The notes under the pieces: generated by a model
Databases searched by the model: none
Seen by the model: the letters and a program-made list of their open reading frames with translations, nothing else
What the model was told of the DNA's origin: nothing
In this document: positions 1 to 7,158 of the stretch, one piece after another
Position numbering within the stretch: position 1 is the first letter of the stretch
Layout: each line of letters starts with the position of its first letter
Translations under genes and position numbers: made by a program
Assembly (NCBI GenBank): GCA_902566315.1
Contig: CACFIL010000008.1
Location: 1-47,744 of the forward strand
Direction: 5' to 3'
Source: an uncultured Pelagibacteraceae bacterium
Lineage (GTDB): Bacteria > Pseudomonadota > Alphaproteobacteria > Pelagibacterales > Pelagibacteraceae
DNA: 47,744 bases

Positions 1-329
1 ATTTTATTAATTGGAATAAAGAATTTATAGGCAAAGAAAAAGCTAAAATTGATAACAGTTCAAATAGATTGGTTCCTTTAATTATTCAAACAAACGATAT
101 TGATGTCACAAACAATGAAGCTGTGATGAAAGGCGATAATAGCATTGGATATATAACCTCAGGTGGATTTGCTCATTTTGTAAATAAGAGTGTTGCTTTT
201 TCATATATAGATCAAAAACATTTGTCATCCGAAGATGGAATACAAGTTGAAATTAACGGAGATTTATTCAATTGCTCAATCATCAAAGAACCGCTTTATG
301 ATCCAAGTGGAGAAAAAATGAGAGGGTAA
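1..329 (+). CDS. C-terminal fragment of a GcvT-domain protein, probably dimethylglycine/sarcosine dehydrogenase type (partial)
   Basis: The reading frame is open from base 3, so the gene begins before the window and only about 108 residues are present. The fragment starts with an FIGKEKA motif, typical of the start of the C-terminal GcvT barrel domain in folate-dependent aminomethyltransferases and in DMGDH/SARDH proteins, and continues with the IGYITSGGF strand motif. Its last residues (EPLYDPSGEKMRG) resemble the tails of the two full-length DMGDH-like proteins at 7159 and 20482. It is probably the third member of that family here, although a stand-alone GcvT-like protein (for example a DmdA-like demethylase) cannot be excluded from the tail alone. 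Its stop overlaps the next start by one base (TAATG), so the downstream methyltransferase is probably co-translated. Confidence 0.75.
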   Translation, partial: FINWNKEFIGKEKAKIDNSSNRLVPLIIQTNDIDVTNNEAVMKGDNSIGYITSGGFAHFVNKSVAFSYIDQKHLSSEDGIQVEINGDLFNCSIIKEPLYDPSGEKMRG

Positions 330-958
330 TGGCCCAAAAAGATGTAGGTAACAAAGTTCCAATTTATAAACTAAAAGAAACAAAAGAGGTGATGGATTTT
401 TATGACGAATGGGGTTTGGATAATAAATATGATAAAGATATGGTTGAATGGAATTATACTGGCCCAAAGGAAACAGCAGAAGTTTTCAATAAACATCAAA
501 AAGAAAAAGATATTAATATTTATGATGCTGGATGTGGAACTGGATTGGTTGGTGTAGAATTGAAAAAGTATGGTTTCACTAATTTTTTTGGTGCCGATCT
601 ATCCCAAAAACTTTTAGATTTGGTTCCAAATAACCTTTATAAAAAATTAGATAAAGTAGATTTAAATAAACCAATCAAGGAAAAGGATGATCAATATGAT
701 GCTTTAATGTGTGTGGGCACATTTACTTTTGGACATGTAAAACCACCTGCATTAGATGAGTTTATTAGAATTACTAAAAATAAAGGTCTAATTTGTTTCA
801 CTATTAACGAGGGAATATATGAGGAATATGGATTTGATAAAAAAATCAAACAATTAAAAAATGAAAATAAATGGAAAGAAATAGAGTTTTTTAAATCTGA
901 TTATATTGCTAGTAAAGATGTAAATGCATGGCTTGGTCTATATGAAGTGACAAAATAA
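329..958 (+). CDS. Class I SAM-dependent methyltransferase
   Basis: A 209-residue protein with the Rossmann methyltransferase core. Motif I is DAGCGTG at residues 66-72, followed by an acidic strand-2 end in GADLSQ that would bind the SAM ribose, then a D-Q-Y-D-A-L-M-C motif IV strand. It resembles the small Methyltransf_11/25 group, which includes the Williams-Beuren-region-like enzymes; the substrate cannot be read from the sequence. It overlaps the GcvT tail by one base and is followed after one base by the Rieske oxygenase, so it sits tightly in the methyl-compound operon. A role in using or recycling methyl groups is inference from context. Confidence 0.85.
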   Translation: MAQKDVGNKVPIYKLKETKEVMDFYDEWGLDNKYDKDMVEWNYTGPKETAEVFNKHQKEKDINIYDAGCGTGLVGVELKKYGFTNFFGADLSQKLLDLVPNNLYKKLDKVDLNKPIKEKDDQYDALMCVGTFTFGHVKPPALDEFIRITKNKGLICFTINEGIYEEYGFDKKIKQLKNENKWKEIEFFKSDYIASKDVNAWLGLYEVTK

Positions 959-959
959 A

Positions 960-2135
960 ATGTCAGCAATTTATAAAATTATAGATAAAAAAAAATTAGA
1001 TATAGTTAAGAAACCAATTTCAAAAGCACATGGACTCCCCAACGAATGTTATACAAGTAAAGATTATACTTTAATAGAAAGAGAGAAAATATTTGAAAAT
1101 AAATGGACTGTAATAGGAGTAGCAAGTTCTTTGCCAAATATCGGCGATGTAAAACCATTTAACTTGTTAGGACTGCCATTATTTTTAGTAAGGAATAAAA
1201 AAGATCAGATAAAAGTTTTTCATAACGTCTGTAGTCATAGAGGAGTAAAGCTAGTAAACAAAAAAGGAAATATTAGAAATGTTATCAGATGTCCTTATCA
1301 TTCATGGTCATACACATCAGATGGAAAGCTAATTGCAACACCTCATATAGGTGGGATGAACCAACATAGTAGCCCAAAATTTAAAAAAAATAAAAACAAT
1401 TTAAAAGAAATAAGATCATGTGTTTGGTTAGATTTAATTTTTATTAATATTAGTAACAACGAAATTCCATTTGAAAAATATATTAAACCCTTAAGTGATA
1501 GGTGGGCTAAATTTTGGAAAAAAAAAGATAGAAAATTAATTAATCATGCAAATGATTTTGGTTATTTTAAAATAAATGCAAAATGTAATTGGAAATTTGC
1601 AATTGAAAATTATTGTGAAAGTTATCATTTGCCATGGGTTCATCCAGGTTTAAATTCTTATTCAAAAATTGAAGATCACTATCATATTCAAGGATTACCA
1701 AACCGCTTTGCAGGCCAAGGCACAGTTGTTTACAATCCAAAATTTAAAGGTAAGAAAAAATTTCCTTGCTTTCCTAACTGGCCCAAAGAAAAAGAAAATA
1801 TTGCAGAGTATGTAGCTTTGTTTCCCAATGTTATGTTAGGTATACATAAAGATCATTTCTACGCATATTGGTTAGAACCCATTAGTCATAAAAAAACTTT
1901 AGAGCACATGGAAATATATTATGTAGGTGAAAAAGCTGCAAAATCATTAGAATTTAAATCATTAAGAAAACAAAATCATAAATTGTGGGAAGATATTCAA
2001 AAAGAAGATGTTGGTATAATTCAAAGAATGCAATTAGGCCGCAACTCACATGCATATAATGGTGGAAATTTTTCTCCTGATATGGATAATCCAACACATC
2101 AATTTCACAAGTGGGTGGCAACTCACATTGTGTAG
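960..2135 (+). CDS. Rieske non-heme iron oxygenase, alpha subunit (quaternary-amine type)
   Basis: A 391-residue terminal oxygenase. The N-terminal Rieske [2Fe-2S] domain has ligands C91, H93, C111 and H114 (CSHRG ... CPYHSW). The C-terminal catalytic domain has the mononuclear iron site in ENYCESYHLPWVH, with H223 and H228 as ligands and D350 as a plausible third ligand. The residue that bridges the two metal centres in ring-hydroxylating dioxygenases is Asp; here that position is E220. As I recall, Glu at this position marks carnitine monooxygenase CntA/YeaW and related enzymes acting on quaternary amines. Candidate substrates are carnitine, choline, glycine betaine and proline betaine. The cognate reductase is not recognisable in the window. 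Neighbouring DMGDH-type enzymes fit N-demethylation of betaines, but the substrate is unproven. Confidence 0.88.
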   Translation: MSAIYKIIDKKKLDIVKKPISKAHGLPNECYTSKDYTLIEREKIFENKWTVIGVASSLPNIGDVKPFNLLGLPLFLVRNKKDQIKVFHNVCSHRGVKLVNKKGNIRNVIRCPYHSWSYTSDGKLIATPHIGGMNQHSSPKFKKNKNNLKEIRSCVWLDLIFINISNNEIPFEKYIKPLSDRWAKFWKKKDRKLINHANDFGYFKINAKCNWKFAIENYCESYHLPWVHPGLNSYSKIEDHYHIQGLPNRFAGQGTVVYNPKFKGKKKFPCFPNWPKEKENIAEYVALFPNVMLGIHKDHFYAYWLEPISHKKTLEHMEIYYVGEKAAKSLEFKSLRKQNHKLWEDIQKEDVGIIQRMQLGRNSHAYNGGNFSPDMDNPTHQFHKWVATHIV

Positions 2136-2149
2136 AAAGTGCGAAATAT

Positions 2150-2590
2150 ATGTACAGACCTTTACCAGATGCATTAACAATAAAAAGTTCACCAATCGAA
2201 GGTTTGGGATTATTCGCAACCAAAGAAATTAAAGCTAATACTTTTATCGGAATTACTCACATAAGAGATGAGCAGTTTGAAAATAAATATATAAGAACTC
2301 CATTAGGTGGTTTTTATAATCATTCTGACAATCCTACAGTTCAAAGAATGGTATCAAATATTTTACCTACATTAAGATTTGGTGATCCAATTGATCCTAC
2401 CGCAAAAGCAAAAAAATTTAACGAAAATGATGATAATTTAGAAAACATGTATTATAATTTAAGAGAGAAACCAGACGCAAAATATTTTTTTATGGTTTCA
2501 ATAAAAGATTTGAAACCAGGAGATGAGCTTTGTGCAAATTATAATTTATACACCTATCCAAAAACAGGAGTTGGTGTACAGATGTTATAG
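2150..2590 (+). CDS. Small SET-domain protein (putative protein-lysine methyltransferase)
   Basis: A 146-residue protein that is almost entirely a SET domain. It has the opening GLGLFATKEI segment, a central FYNHSDNP motif corresponding to the SET NHS/SAM-binding motif, and a final GDELCANYNLY motif corresponding to the catalytic ELxxxY element. SET domains transfer methyl groups from SAM to lysine side chains; bacterial members are less common and mostly uncharacterised. I chose the ATG at 2150 because residues from there match the fold start. An in-frame GTG at 2111 would add 13 residues and overlap the Rieske gene by 25 bases. The downstream DddP-like gene follows after 2 bases. Its target is unknown; a neighbouring enzyme is an inference only. 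Confidence 0.8.
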   Translation: MYRPLPDALTIKSSPIEGLGLFATKEIKANTFIGITHIRDEQFENKYIRTPLGGFYNHSDNPTVQRMVSNILPTLRFGDPIDPTAKAKKFNENDDNLENMYYNLREKPDAKYFFMVSIKDLKPGDELCANYNLYTYPKTGVGVQML

Positions 2591-2592
2591 AG

Positions 2593-3828
2593 ATGAAGTT
2601 TAACAGAAAAATTCTTTCAGAAAACCAACCAATTAAGAAATATATTTCAAAAAAAAGATTAAGAGAAGATGAAATAGATTTTGACGGACTTAGATCTTAT
2701 AGACTTGACAGATTAAGAAATGAATTAAAGAAAAATAATATAGAGGCATGTATTTTATTTGATCCAGTAAATGTAAGGTATGCATTAGATACTGTGAATA
2801 TGAGTGTTTATAATATGCATAATCTTACAAGATATTGTTTTATCTCTGTTGATGGTCCAACAATATTATATGAATATTTTAACTGTGAAATATTATCTAA
2901 AGGTCTCAATTTAATAGATGAAATAAGACCAGCAATTACTTGGGATTATTTTAGCAATGGTGACCAATCAGAGTTGCAACTTAAAAAATGGGTCAATGAA
3001 GTAAATGATTTATCTAACTCTTATTTTAAAAGTAAAAAAATCGCAATTGATGTAATCAATGGTCCAGCCGTAAATGAGCTTAATAAAAAAGGAATTCAAG
3101 TTTTAGAAGCGAAAAAAATACTTGAACAGGCTAGAGTTATTAAATCGTCTGAAGAAATTAAATGCATGCGAGCAGCTTTAGATGTTGCTGATATTGGAAT
3201 AATTAAAATGAGAGATTATTTGAAATCAGGAATTACTGAAGATGAGTTATGGTCGATTTTACATAAAACGAACATTGAAAATGGTGGAGAGTGGATAGAG
3301 TGTAGAATATTATCTTCAGGCTCTAGAACCAATCCTTGGATGCAAGAAAGTAGTAATAAGATTATTCAAGATGGTGAGATCGTATCCTTTGATACAGATA
3401 TGGTAGGCCCTTATGGATATTGTGCAGATATTTCTAGAGCTTTTGTTTGTGGAAATAAATTTAATGAACATCAAAAAAAAATTTATTCAACAGCAGTTGA
3501 GCAGATTGACTATAATTCAAGATTAATTAAAGATGGAGTATCATTTAGAGAATTTACTGAAAAGGCATGGATACTTCCTGAAAAATATTACGGAAATAGA
3601 TATTCAGTCATGCTTCATGGAATAGGTTTATGTGATGAGTGGCCAGCAATTAGATATCCGACTGATGGTGGAGAAAGAAGCGGTATATTTCAAAAAAATA
3701 TGACAATTACCCTAGAAAGTTATATCGGCGAAGTTGGAGGTCATGAGGGAGTGAAATTAGAACAACAATATTTAGTTGGCGAAAATGGATTAGAATTAAT
3801 GTCTCATCATCCTTTAGAACAAATTTAA
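2593..3828 (+). CDS. dddP: DddP-like DMSP lyase, M24 (pita-bread) metallo-family
   Basis: A 411-residue M24-fold protein whose sequence follows DddP of roseobacters closely from memory, for example FDPVNVRYALD, GGEWIECRILSSG and LHGIGLCDEWP. The di-metal ligands are all present with DddP-like spacing: D267, D269, D279, H342, E375 and E390. The residues described as catalytic in the DddP structure also have counterparts, Y337 (five before the His ligand) and D348 (six after it). DddP cleaves dimethylsulfoniopropionate to dimethyl sulfide and acrylate in the cytoplasm. An AcuI-like reductase able to handle acryloyl-CoA lies 10.6 kb downstream. The stop overlaps the next gene start by one base. 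An alternative is another M24 enzyme such as a peptidase, but conservation around the active site favours DddP. Confidence 0.78.
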   Translation: MKFNRKILSENQPIKKYISKKRLREDEIDFDGLRSYRLDRLRNELKKNNIEACILFDPVNVRYALDTVNMSVYNMHNLTRYCFISVDGPTILYEYFNCEILSKGLNLIDEIRPAITWDYFSNGDQSELQLKKWVNEVNDLSNSYFKSKKIAIDVINGPAVNELNKKGIQVLEAKKILEQARVIKSSEEIKCMRAALDVADIGIIKMRDYLKSGITEDELWSILHKTNIENGGEWIECRILSSGSRTNPWMQESSNKIIQDGEIVSFDTDMVGPYGYCADISRAFVCGNKFNEHQKKIYSTAVEQIDYNSRLIKDGVSFREFTEKAWILPEKYYGNRYSVMLHGIGLCDEWPAIRYPTDGGERSGIFQKNMTITLESYIGEVGGHEGVKLEQQYLVGENGLELMSHHPLEQI

Positions 3829-4235
3829 TGAAAATAGTTTTAATTATGGGTTTGCCTGGGGCTGGCAAAACAACATTGGCAGAAGAACTTGCTCCAAAAC
3901 TGAATGCAAAAAGATTAAATGCTGACGAAGTTAGAAAAGAAGCAAATGATTGGGATTTTTCTGAGGAGGGTAGAAAAAGACAAGCTAAAAGAATGGCAGA
4001 CTTTGCTTTAAAGCTGAAAAATCAAGGAAATTATGTTGTGGCAGATTTTATTTGCCCAACTCCAGAAGCAAGAAGTTTATTCCCTGCAGATTTTGTTATT
4101 TGGGTAGACACGATTAAAGAAGGAAGGTTTGACGATACTAATCAAATGTTTGTCAAACCAGAAAAATATGATTTTCATGTAACTACTCAAGATGCTAAGT
4201 TTTGGGCGGATAAAATAATAAAGGAGATATCATAA
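3828..4235 (+). CDS. Minimal adenylylsulfate-kinase-like P-loop kinase
   Basis: A 135-residue P-loop protein with Walker A GLPGAGKTT at residues 8-16, then an NADEVR segment and FSEEGRKRQ, which match the DGDxxR and FSxxDRxxN motifs of APS kinase (CysC). It ends with an FVIWVDT strand. Typical CysC is near 200 residues, so this is a shortened version lacking much of the C-terminal lid region. It may phosphorylate APS to PAPS or a different small substrate. It overlaps the dddP stop and the following nucleotidyltransferase start by one base each, so kinase and transferase are probably made together. No sulfate-assimilation gene is next to it, and the substrate is unknown. Confidence 0.75.
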   Translation: MKIVLIMGLPGAGKTTLAEELAPKLNAKRLNADEVRKEANDWDFSEEGRKRQAKRMADFALKLKNQGNYVVADFICPTPEARSLFPADFVIWVDTIKEGRFDDTNQMFVKPEKYDFHVTTQDAKFWADKIIKEIS

Positions 4236-4609
4236 TGAGTTATGAATGGGATAATAAAAAACCAACAGCACAAATGCTTGGAAGATGGCAGCCATTTCAT
4301 GAAGGTCACTATACTTTATTTAAAGAGATCATCAAAAAGACTGGTCAAGTGTGCATTCAAATAAGAGACGTACAAGGGGTTGATGATAATCCATTTGACT
4401 TTGAAACGGTAAAAAAAAATATTGAAGATAAATTAAATCCAGAGTTTGAAGGAAGATTTAAAATAATGATGGTCCCAAACATTACAAATATATGTTATGG
4501 GAGAGGAGTTGGTTACAAAATTGAGGAGATAGTATTATCTGAAGAAATACAGAAAATTTCAGCCACAAAAATTAGAGCTAAAATGCGTGAAGACGGAGAA
4601 TTAAAATAA
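4235..4609 (+). CDS. HIGH-type cytidylyl/adenylyltransferase-like protein
   Basis: A 124-residue nucleotidyltransferase-fold protein. It has GRWQPFHEGH at residues 16-25, the ATP/CTP-binding HxGH signature, and a second signature ISATKIR near the C-terminus, as in NMN and pantetheine-phosphate adenylyltransferases and cytidylyltransferases. It is shorter than NadM-type enzymes (about 170 residues or more). A clear Shine-Dalgarno (AAGGAGAT at 4221-4228) precedes the ATG. Together with the preceding kinase it forms a phosphorylation plus nucleotidyl-transfer pair that could activate a small metabolite. The substrate is not deducible from the sequence. Confidence 0.75.
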   Translation: MSYEWDNKKPTAQMLGRWQPFHEGHYTLFKEIIKKTGQVCIQIRDVQGVDDNPFDFETVKKNIEDKLNPEFEGRFKIMMVPNITNICYGRGVGYKIEEIVLSEEIQKISATKIRAKMREDGELK

Positions 4610-4623
4610 TTATAAACTTTAAT

Positions 4624-5397
4624 ATGAATGTAAAAACAAGAAAATTAGGTAAGGGAATTACAAATGTGGTAATTAATGATCCTAAAACCTATAATTCTCT
4701 ATCATTTAAAACTTTAAGAGATCTTTTAAATACATTTATTAGTTTAGATAGAGATAATGATACTAGGGTAATAATATTAGAAGGTTCCGGTAAAGGTTTT
4801 AGCGCTGGTCATAATCTTAAAGAAGTAGGTGGAATAAAAAACAGGTCAAACCACTTAAAATTATTTAATCTTTGTTCAAAATTAATGATGAAAATTGTTG
4901 AAGGAAAGAAACCAGTTATTGCAAAAGTGCATGGTGCAGCTTATGCAGCTGGATGTCAGTTAGCTGCAAGTTGTGACCTTGCATACAGCACAACAACAGC
5001 TACATTTGCAACACCAGGAGTAAATATTGGATTGTTTTGTAGCACGCCAATGGTTGCTGTTAGTAGAAAGGTGACTAGAAAAATTATGATGAAGATGCTT
5101 TTAACTGGAGAGCCAATAAATGCTAAATATGCAAAAGATATTGGTTTAATTAATGATTGTTTTTCAAGTAAAAAACTTAATTCAGAAGTTTTAAAAATTG
5201 CCAAAACCATTTCTTCAAAATCAAATTTAACAATTAAAATTGGTAAACAAGCTTTCTACAAACAATTAGAAATGCCATTAGGAGATGCATACAAATTTAC
5301 GAGTAAAATGATGACTTTAAATATGGCCTCAAAAGATGCAAAAGAGGGAATATCAGCTTTTTTACAAAAAAGAAAACCTAACTGGAAAAATAAATAA
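4624..5397 (+). CDS. Crotonase-fold protein, ECHDC3-like (enoyl-CoA hydratase/isomerase family)
   Basis: A 257-residue crotonase-superfamily protein. The oxyanion-hole segments are present: FSAGH at residues 59-63 and GAAYAAGCQLA at 104-114. The two catalytic glutamates of classical enoyl-CoA hydratase are not: the position corresponding to Glu144 is Q112 and the PE of Glu164 reads PG (G132). The same changes, together with the GLFCSTP motif, occur in the ECHDC3 group as I recall it. Canonical hydration of crotonyl- or acryloyl-CoA is therefore doubtful, and the true reaction is unknown. It lies 14 bases after the nucleotidyltransferase and before a CoA-binding protein, so a link to acyl-CoA chemistry is reasonable. 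Confidence 0.85.
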   Translation: MNVKTRKLGKGITNVVINDPKTYNSLSFKTLRDLLNTFISLDRDNDTRVIILEGSGKGFSAGHNLKEVGGIKNRSNHLKLFNLCSKLMMKIVEGKKPVIAKVHGAAYAAGCQLAASCDLAYSTTTATFATPGVNIGLFCSTPMVAVSRKVTRKIMMKMLLTGEPINAKYAKDIGLINDCFSSKKLNSEVLKIAKTISSKSNLTIKIGKQAFYKQLEMPLGDAYKFTSKMMTLNMASKDAKEGISAFLQKRKPNWKNK

Positions 5398-5418
5398 TAA
5401 TTATTTTAAATTTTAATT

Positions 5419-5886
5419 ATGAACGACGATCAAATTAAATCTATTTTAAGAAAATCAAAAGTCATAGCAATGATTGGCGTAAGCTCTGAGAAAAAAGGGG
5501 AAGATAAAAAAAATCTTAAAAGAAAACCTGCAAACGTAGTCATGAAGTATATGCAAAACTTTGGTTATAAAGTGATACCCATAAACCCTTTTGCAGTAGG
5601 TGAAATTGTAAATGGTGAGCCAATGGTTGAAAGCTTGGATAAAATCAAAGAAGAAATCGATATAGTTGATGTTTTTAGACCTTCAAATGAAGCAGAGGGC
5701 ATTGCAAAAGAAGCAATTCAAAAAGGAACTAAAGTATTATGGTTACAGTATGGAATTCATAGCGATGAGGCTCAAGTGATTGCTGACAAAGAAAATATTG
5801 AATTTATTTCCAATAGATGCATAAAGCAGGAATATCAAAAACTTTTTCAAAAATCTAATCCAGTTTTTCCAGTTCTAAAAGATTAA
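5419..5886 (+). CDS. CoA-binding domain protein (YccU-like, CoA_binding_2)
   Basis: A 155-residue Rossmann-like protein of the succinyl-CoA-synthetase alpha N-terminal fold. It has IAMIGVSSEKKG near the start, a central YKVIPINPF strand, and a characteristic DIVDVFRPSNEA segment followed by WLQYGI and an NRCIKQEY tail. Family members bind CoA and are otherwise poorly characterised. It follows the crotonase-fold gene after 21 bases and overlaps the next gene by one base, so it is probably part of the same transcript. No catalytic role can be assigned. Confidence 0.85.
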   Translation: MNDDQIKSILRKSKVIAMIGVSSEKKGEDKKNLKRKPANVVMKYMQNFGYKVIPINPFAVGEIVNGEPMVESLDKIKEEIDIVDVFRPSNEAEGIAKEAIQKGTKVLWLQYGIHSDEAQVIADKENIEFISNRCIKQEYQKLFQKSNPVFPVLKD

Positions 5887-6455
5887 TGAAAAAAGTATTT
5901 TTGGTTTATGGTCATTATAATGAAAAATCTTTCAATTCAGCAATCAAAGATGCGTTTATAAAATCAGCAGAAGAAAAAGGTCATTCAGTAGAATGTATAG
6001 ATTTATATAAAGAAAAGTTTAACCCAGTATATGCTGGTGAAAAAGCTGACGAAGTAGTTTTAGATCACAGAAAAAAAATAGATGAATCTGATTTAATTGT
6101 CCTTGTAGCACCTATTTGGAACTATAGAATGCCAGCAATATTAGAGGGTTGGATAGATAAAGTATTAGCACCACCTTGGGCTTTTTCTTTTAAGAAACTT
6201 ATCGGTAACCATGGATATGCTGTAGGAAAACTAAAAAGTAAAAAAGCTATAATTTTCTGCACATATGGCTCTCCAAGATTTTCAATTACAGATTTTTTTT
6301 TAAATTTACCCCTCAGAAGAATTAAAAAAGGTATTTTTAATAAGTGTGGTATTTATGACATTGCCTATAAACGATATTTTGCTGTACCATTTGTCTCAAA
6401 TGAAAAAAGAATTGAATTTTTGGAAGATGTTAAAAATACAGCCAGCAATCTATAG
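5886..6455 (+). CDS. NAD(P)H:quinone reductase-like flavodoxin-fold protein
   Basis: A 189-residue protein of the Flavodoxin_2 (NQO1/KefF/YwrO) family. The N-terminus VFLVYGHYNEKSFNSAI is the FMN/FAD phosphate-binding loop, and LVAPIWNYRMPAILEGWIDKV is the family hallmark in the middle of the protein (split: LVAPIWNYRMPA then ILEGWIDKV). Such enzymes transfer two electrons from NAD(P)H to quinones. The gene overlaps the preceding stop by one base, and its 3' end overlaps the next gene start by 29 bases. It could supply reducing equivalents to a neighbour, but it lacks the ferredoxin and FNR domains expected of a Rieske oxygenase reductase. Confidence 0.85.
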   Translation: MKKVFLVYGHYNEKSFNSAIKDAFIKSAEEKGHSVECIDLYKEKFNPVYAGEKADEVVLDHRKKIDESDLIVLVAPIWNYRMPAILEGWIDKVLAPPWAFSFKKLIGNHGYAVGKLKSKKAIIFCTYGSPRFSITDFFLNLPLRRIKKGIFNKCGIYDIAYKRYFAVPFVSNEKRIEFLEDVKNTASNL

Positions 6456-6900
6456 CATCTTATTTCTATTTATTTTTTCTTTAAATGAATTATCTGCCGA
6501 GATAAGAAAACCAAATCCAGAGATAAAACCAAGAGAAGTTATTGAGATACAATTGAATGCTTTAATGAAGAATGACAGTCCAGAAAAAGACAGTGGTATC
6601 ATTCAAACTTGGTTTTTTGCTCACCCAAATAATCAAAGAGTTACAGGACCCATTGAGAGATTTAAAAACATGATTAAGACCGATTCTTATTCAATGCTTT
6701 TAAACCACGAAAATTATGAAATTGTAGAAGTTTATAAATCTAAAGGTGTATCGACATTTGAAGTAACCATTATGGATAAAGATAAAAAGTATTACAAATT
6801 CAAATGGCAAGTTGAAAAATATGAAGTTGATGGATTTTTAAAAAATTGTTGGCTCACTACTGCAGTATCTCAACCAATGCCAATGGGCTCTTCTATTTAA
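6427..6900 (+). CDS. Exported DUF4864-like protein
   Basis: A 157-residue protein with an N-terminal signal peptide (hydrophobic ILFLFIFSL, likely cut after LSA). The mature part has IEIQLNALMKND near its start and GPIERFKNMIKTDSY in the middle, the pattern I associate with DUF4864 proteins of alphaproteobacteria. I chose the ATG at 6427 because it places the signal peptide at the N-terminus; a longer in-frame form from 6346 would bury it. The gene overlaps the flavodoxin-fold gene by 29 bases and the next small gene by one base. Function is unknown. Confidence 0.72.
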   Translation: MLKIQPAIYSILFLFIFSLNELSAEIRKPNPEIKPREVIEIQLNALMKNDSPEKDSGIIQTWFFAHPNNQRVTGPIERFKNMIKTDSYSMLLNHENYEIVEVYKSKGVSTFEVTIMDKDKKYYKFKWQVEKYEVDGFLKNCWLTTAVSQPMPMGSSI

Positions 6901-7115
6901 TGAAAAAACCTAGTTTTCCAGTACGAATTGCAATACTTATGGCAATTCTTTGTATCCCACCGATTGGTGCCACCCAGATAGGTTGGTATTATTTTGGACA
7001 AACTATGGGAGTAAATTTTGGTATGGCTGCAGGAGTGGTGAGTGTAATAACTGCCGCATATTTAATGTACCAAATGGGTTGGAGAGATGACGATGATGAT
7101 GATTATCCCTATTAG
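6900..7115 (+). CDS. Small two-helix membrane protein with acidic tail
   Basis: A 71-residue protein starting at an ATG that overlaps the previous stop by one base. It has two predicted membrane helices, IAILMAILCIPPIGA and a second one covering VNFGMAAGVVSVITAAYLMY, and ends in a run of six aspartates followed by YPY. I do not recognise the family. The overlap with a signal-peptide gene and the compact hydrophobic layout support it as real. It is the last small gene before the dehydrogenase/ETF block. Confidence 0.65.
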   Translation: MKKPSFPVRIAILMAILCIPPIGATQIGWYYFGQTMGVNFGMAAGVVSVITAAYLMYQMGWRDDDDDDYPY

Positions 7116-7158
7116 AATTATGTTTAGTTTATAAGAAAAATTTAGTAAAAATCGCATT

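Noticed and set aside
2111..2149. GTG start for the SET protein giving 13 extra residues
   Set aside because: The extension overlaps the Rieske gene and adds residues upstream of the SET fold; the ATG at 2150 fits better.
1954..2223. Minus-strand open frame of 89 codons across the Rieske/SET junction
   Set aside because: It opposes two well-supported genes and shows no protein family features.
4956..5210. Minus-strand open frame of 84 codons
   Set aside because: It is the shadow of the crotonase-fold gene with no ribosome-binding site or recognisable protein features.
6346..6426. Longer N-terminus for the DUF4864-like protein
   Set aside because: It would place the signal peptide 27 residues inside the protein.
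7080..7110. GAT/GAC repeat at the end of the small membrane protein
   Set aside because: It simply encodes the acidic C-terminal tail; it is too short to be a meaningful satellite.
7116..7158. Possible riboswitch ahead of the DMGDH gene
   Set aside because: The 43-base spacer is too short and shows no convincing paired structure.
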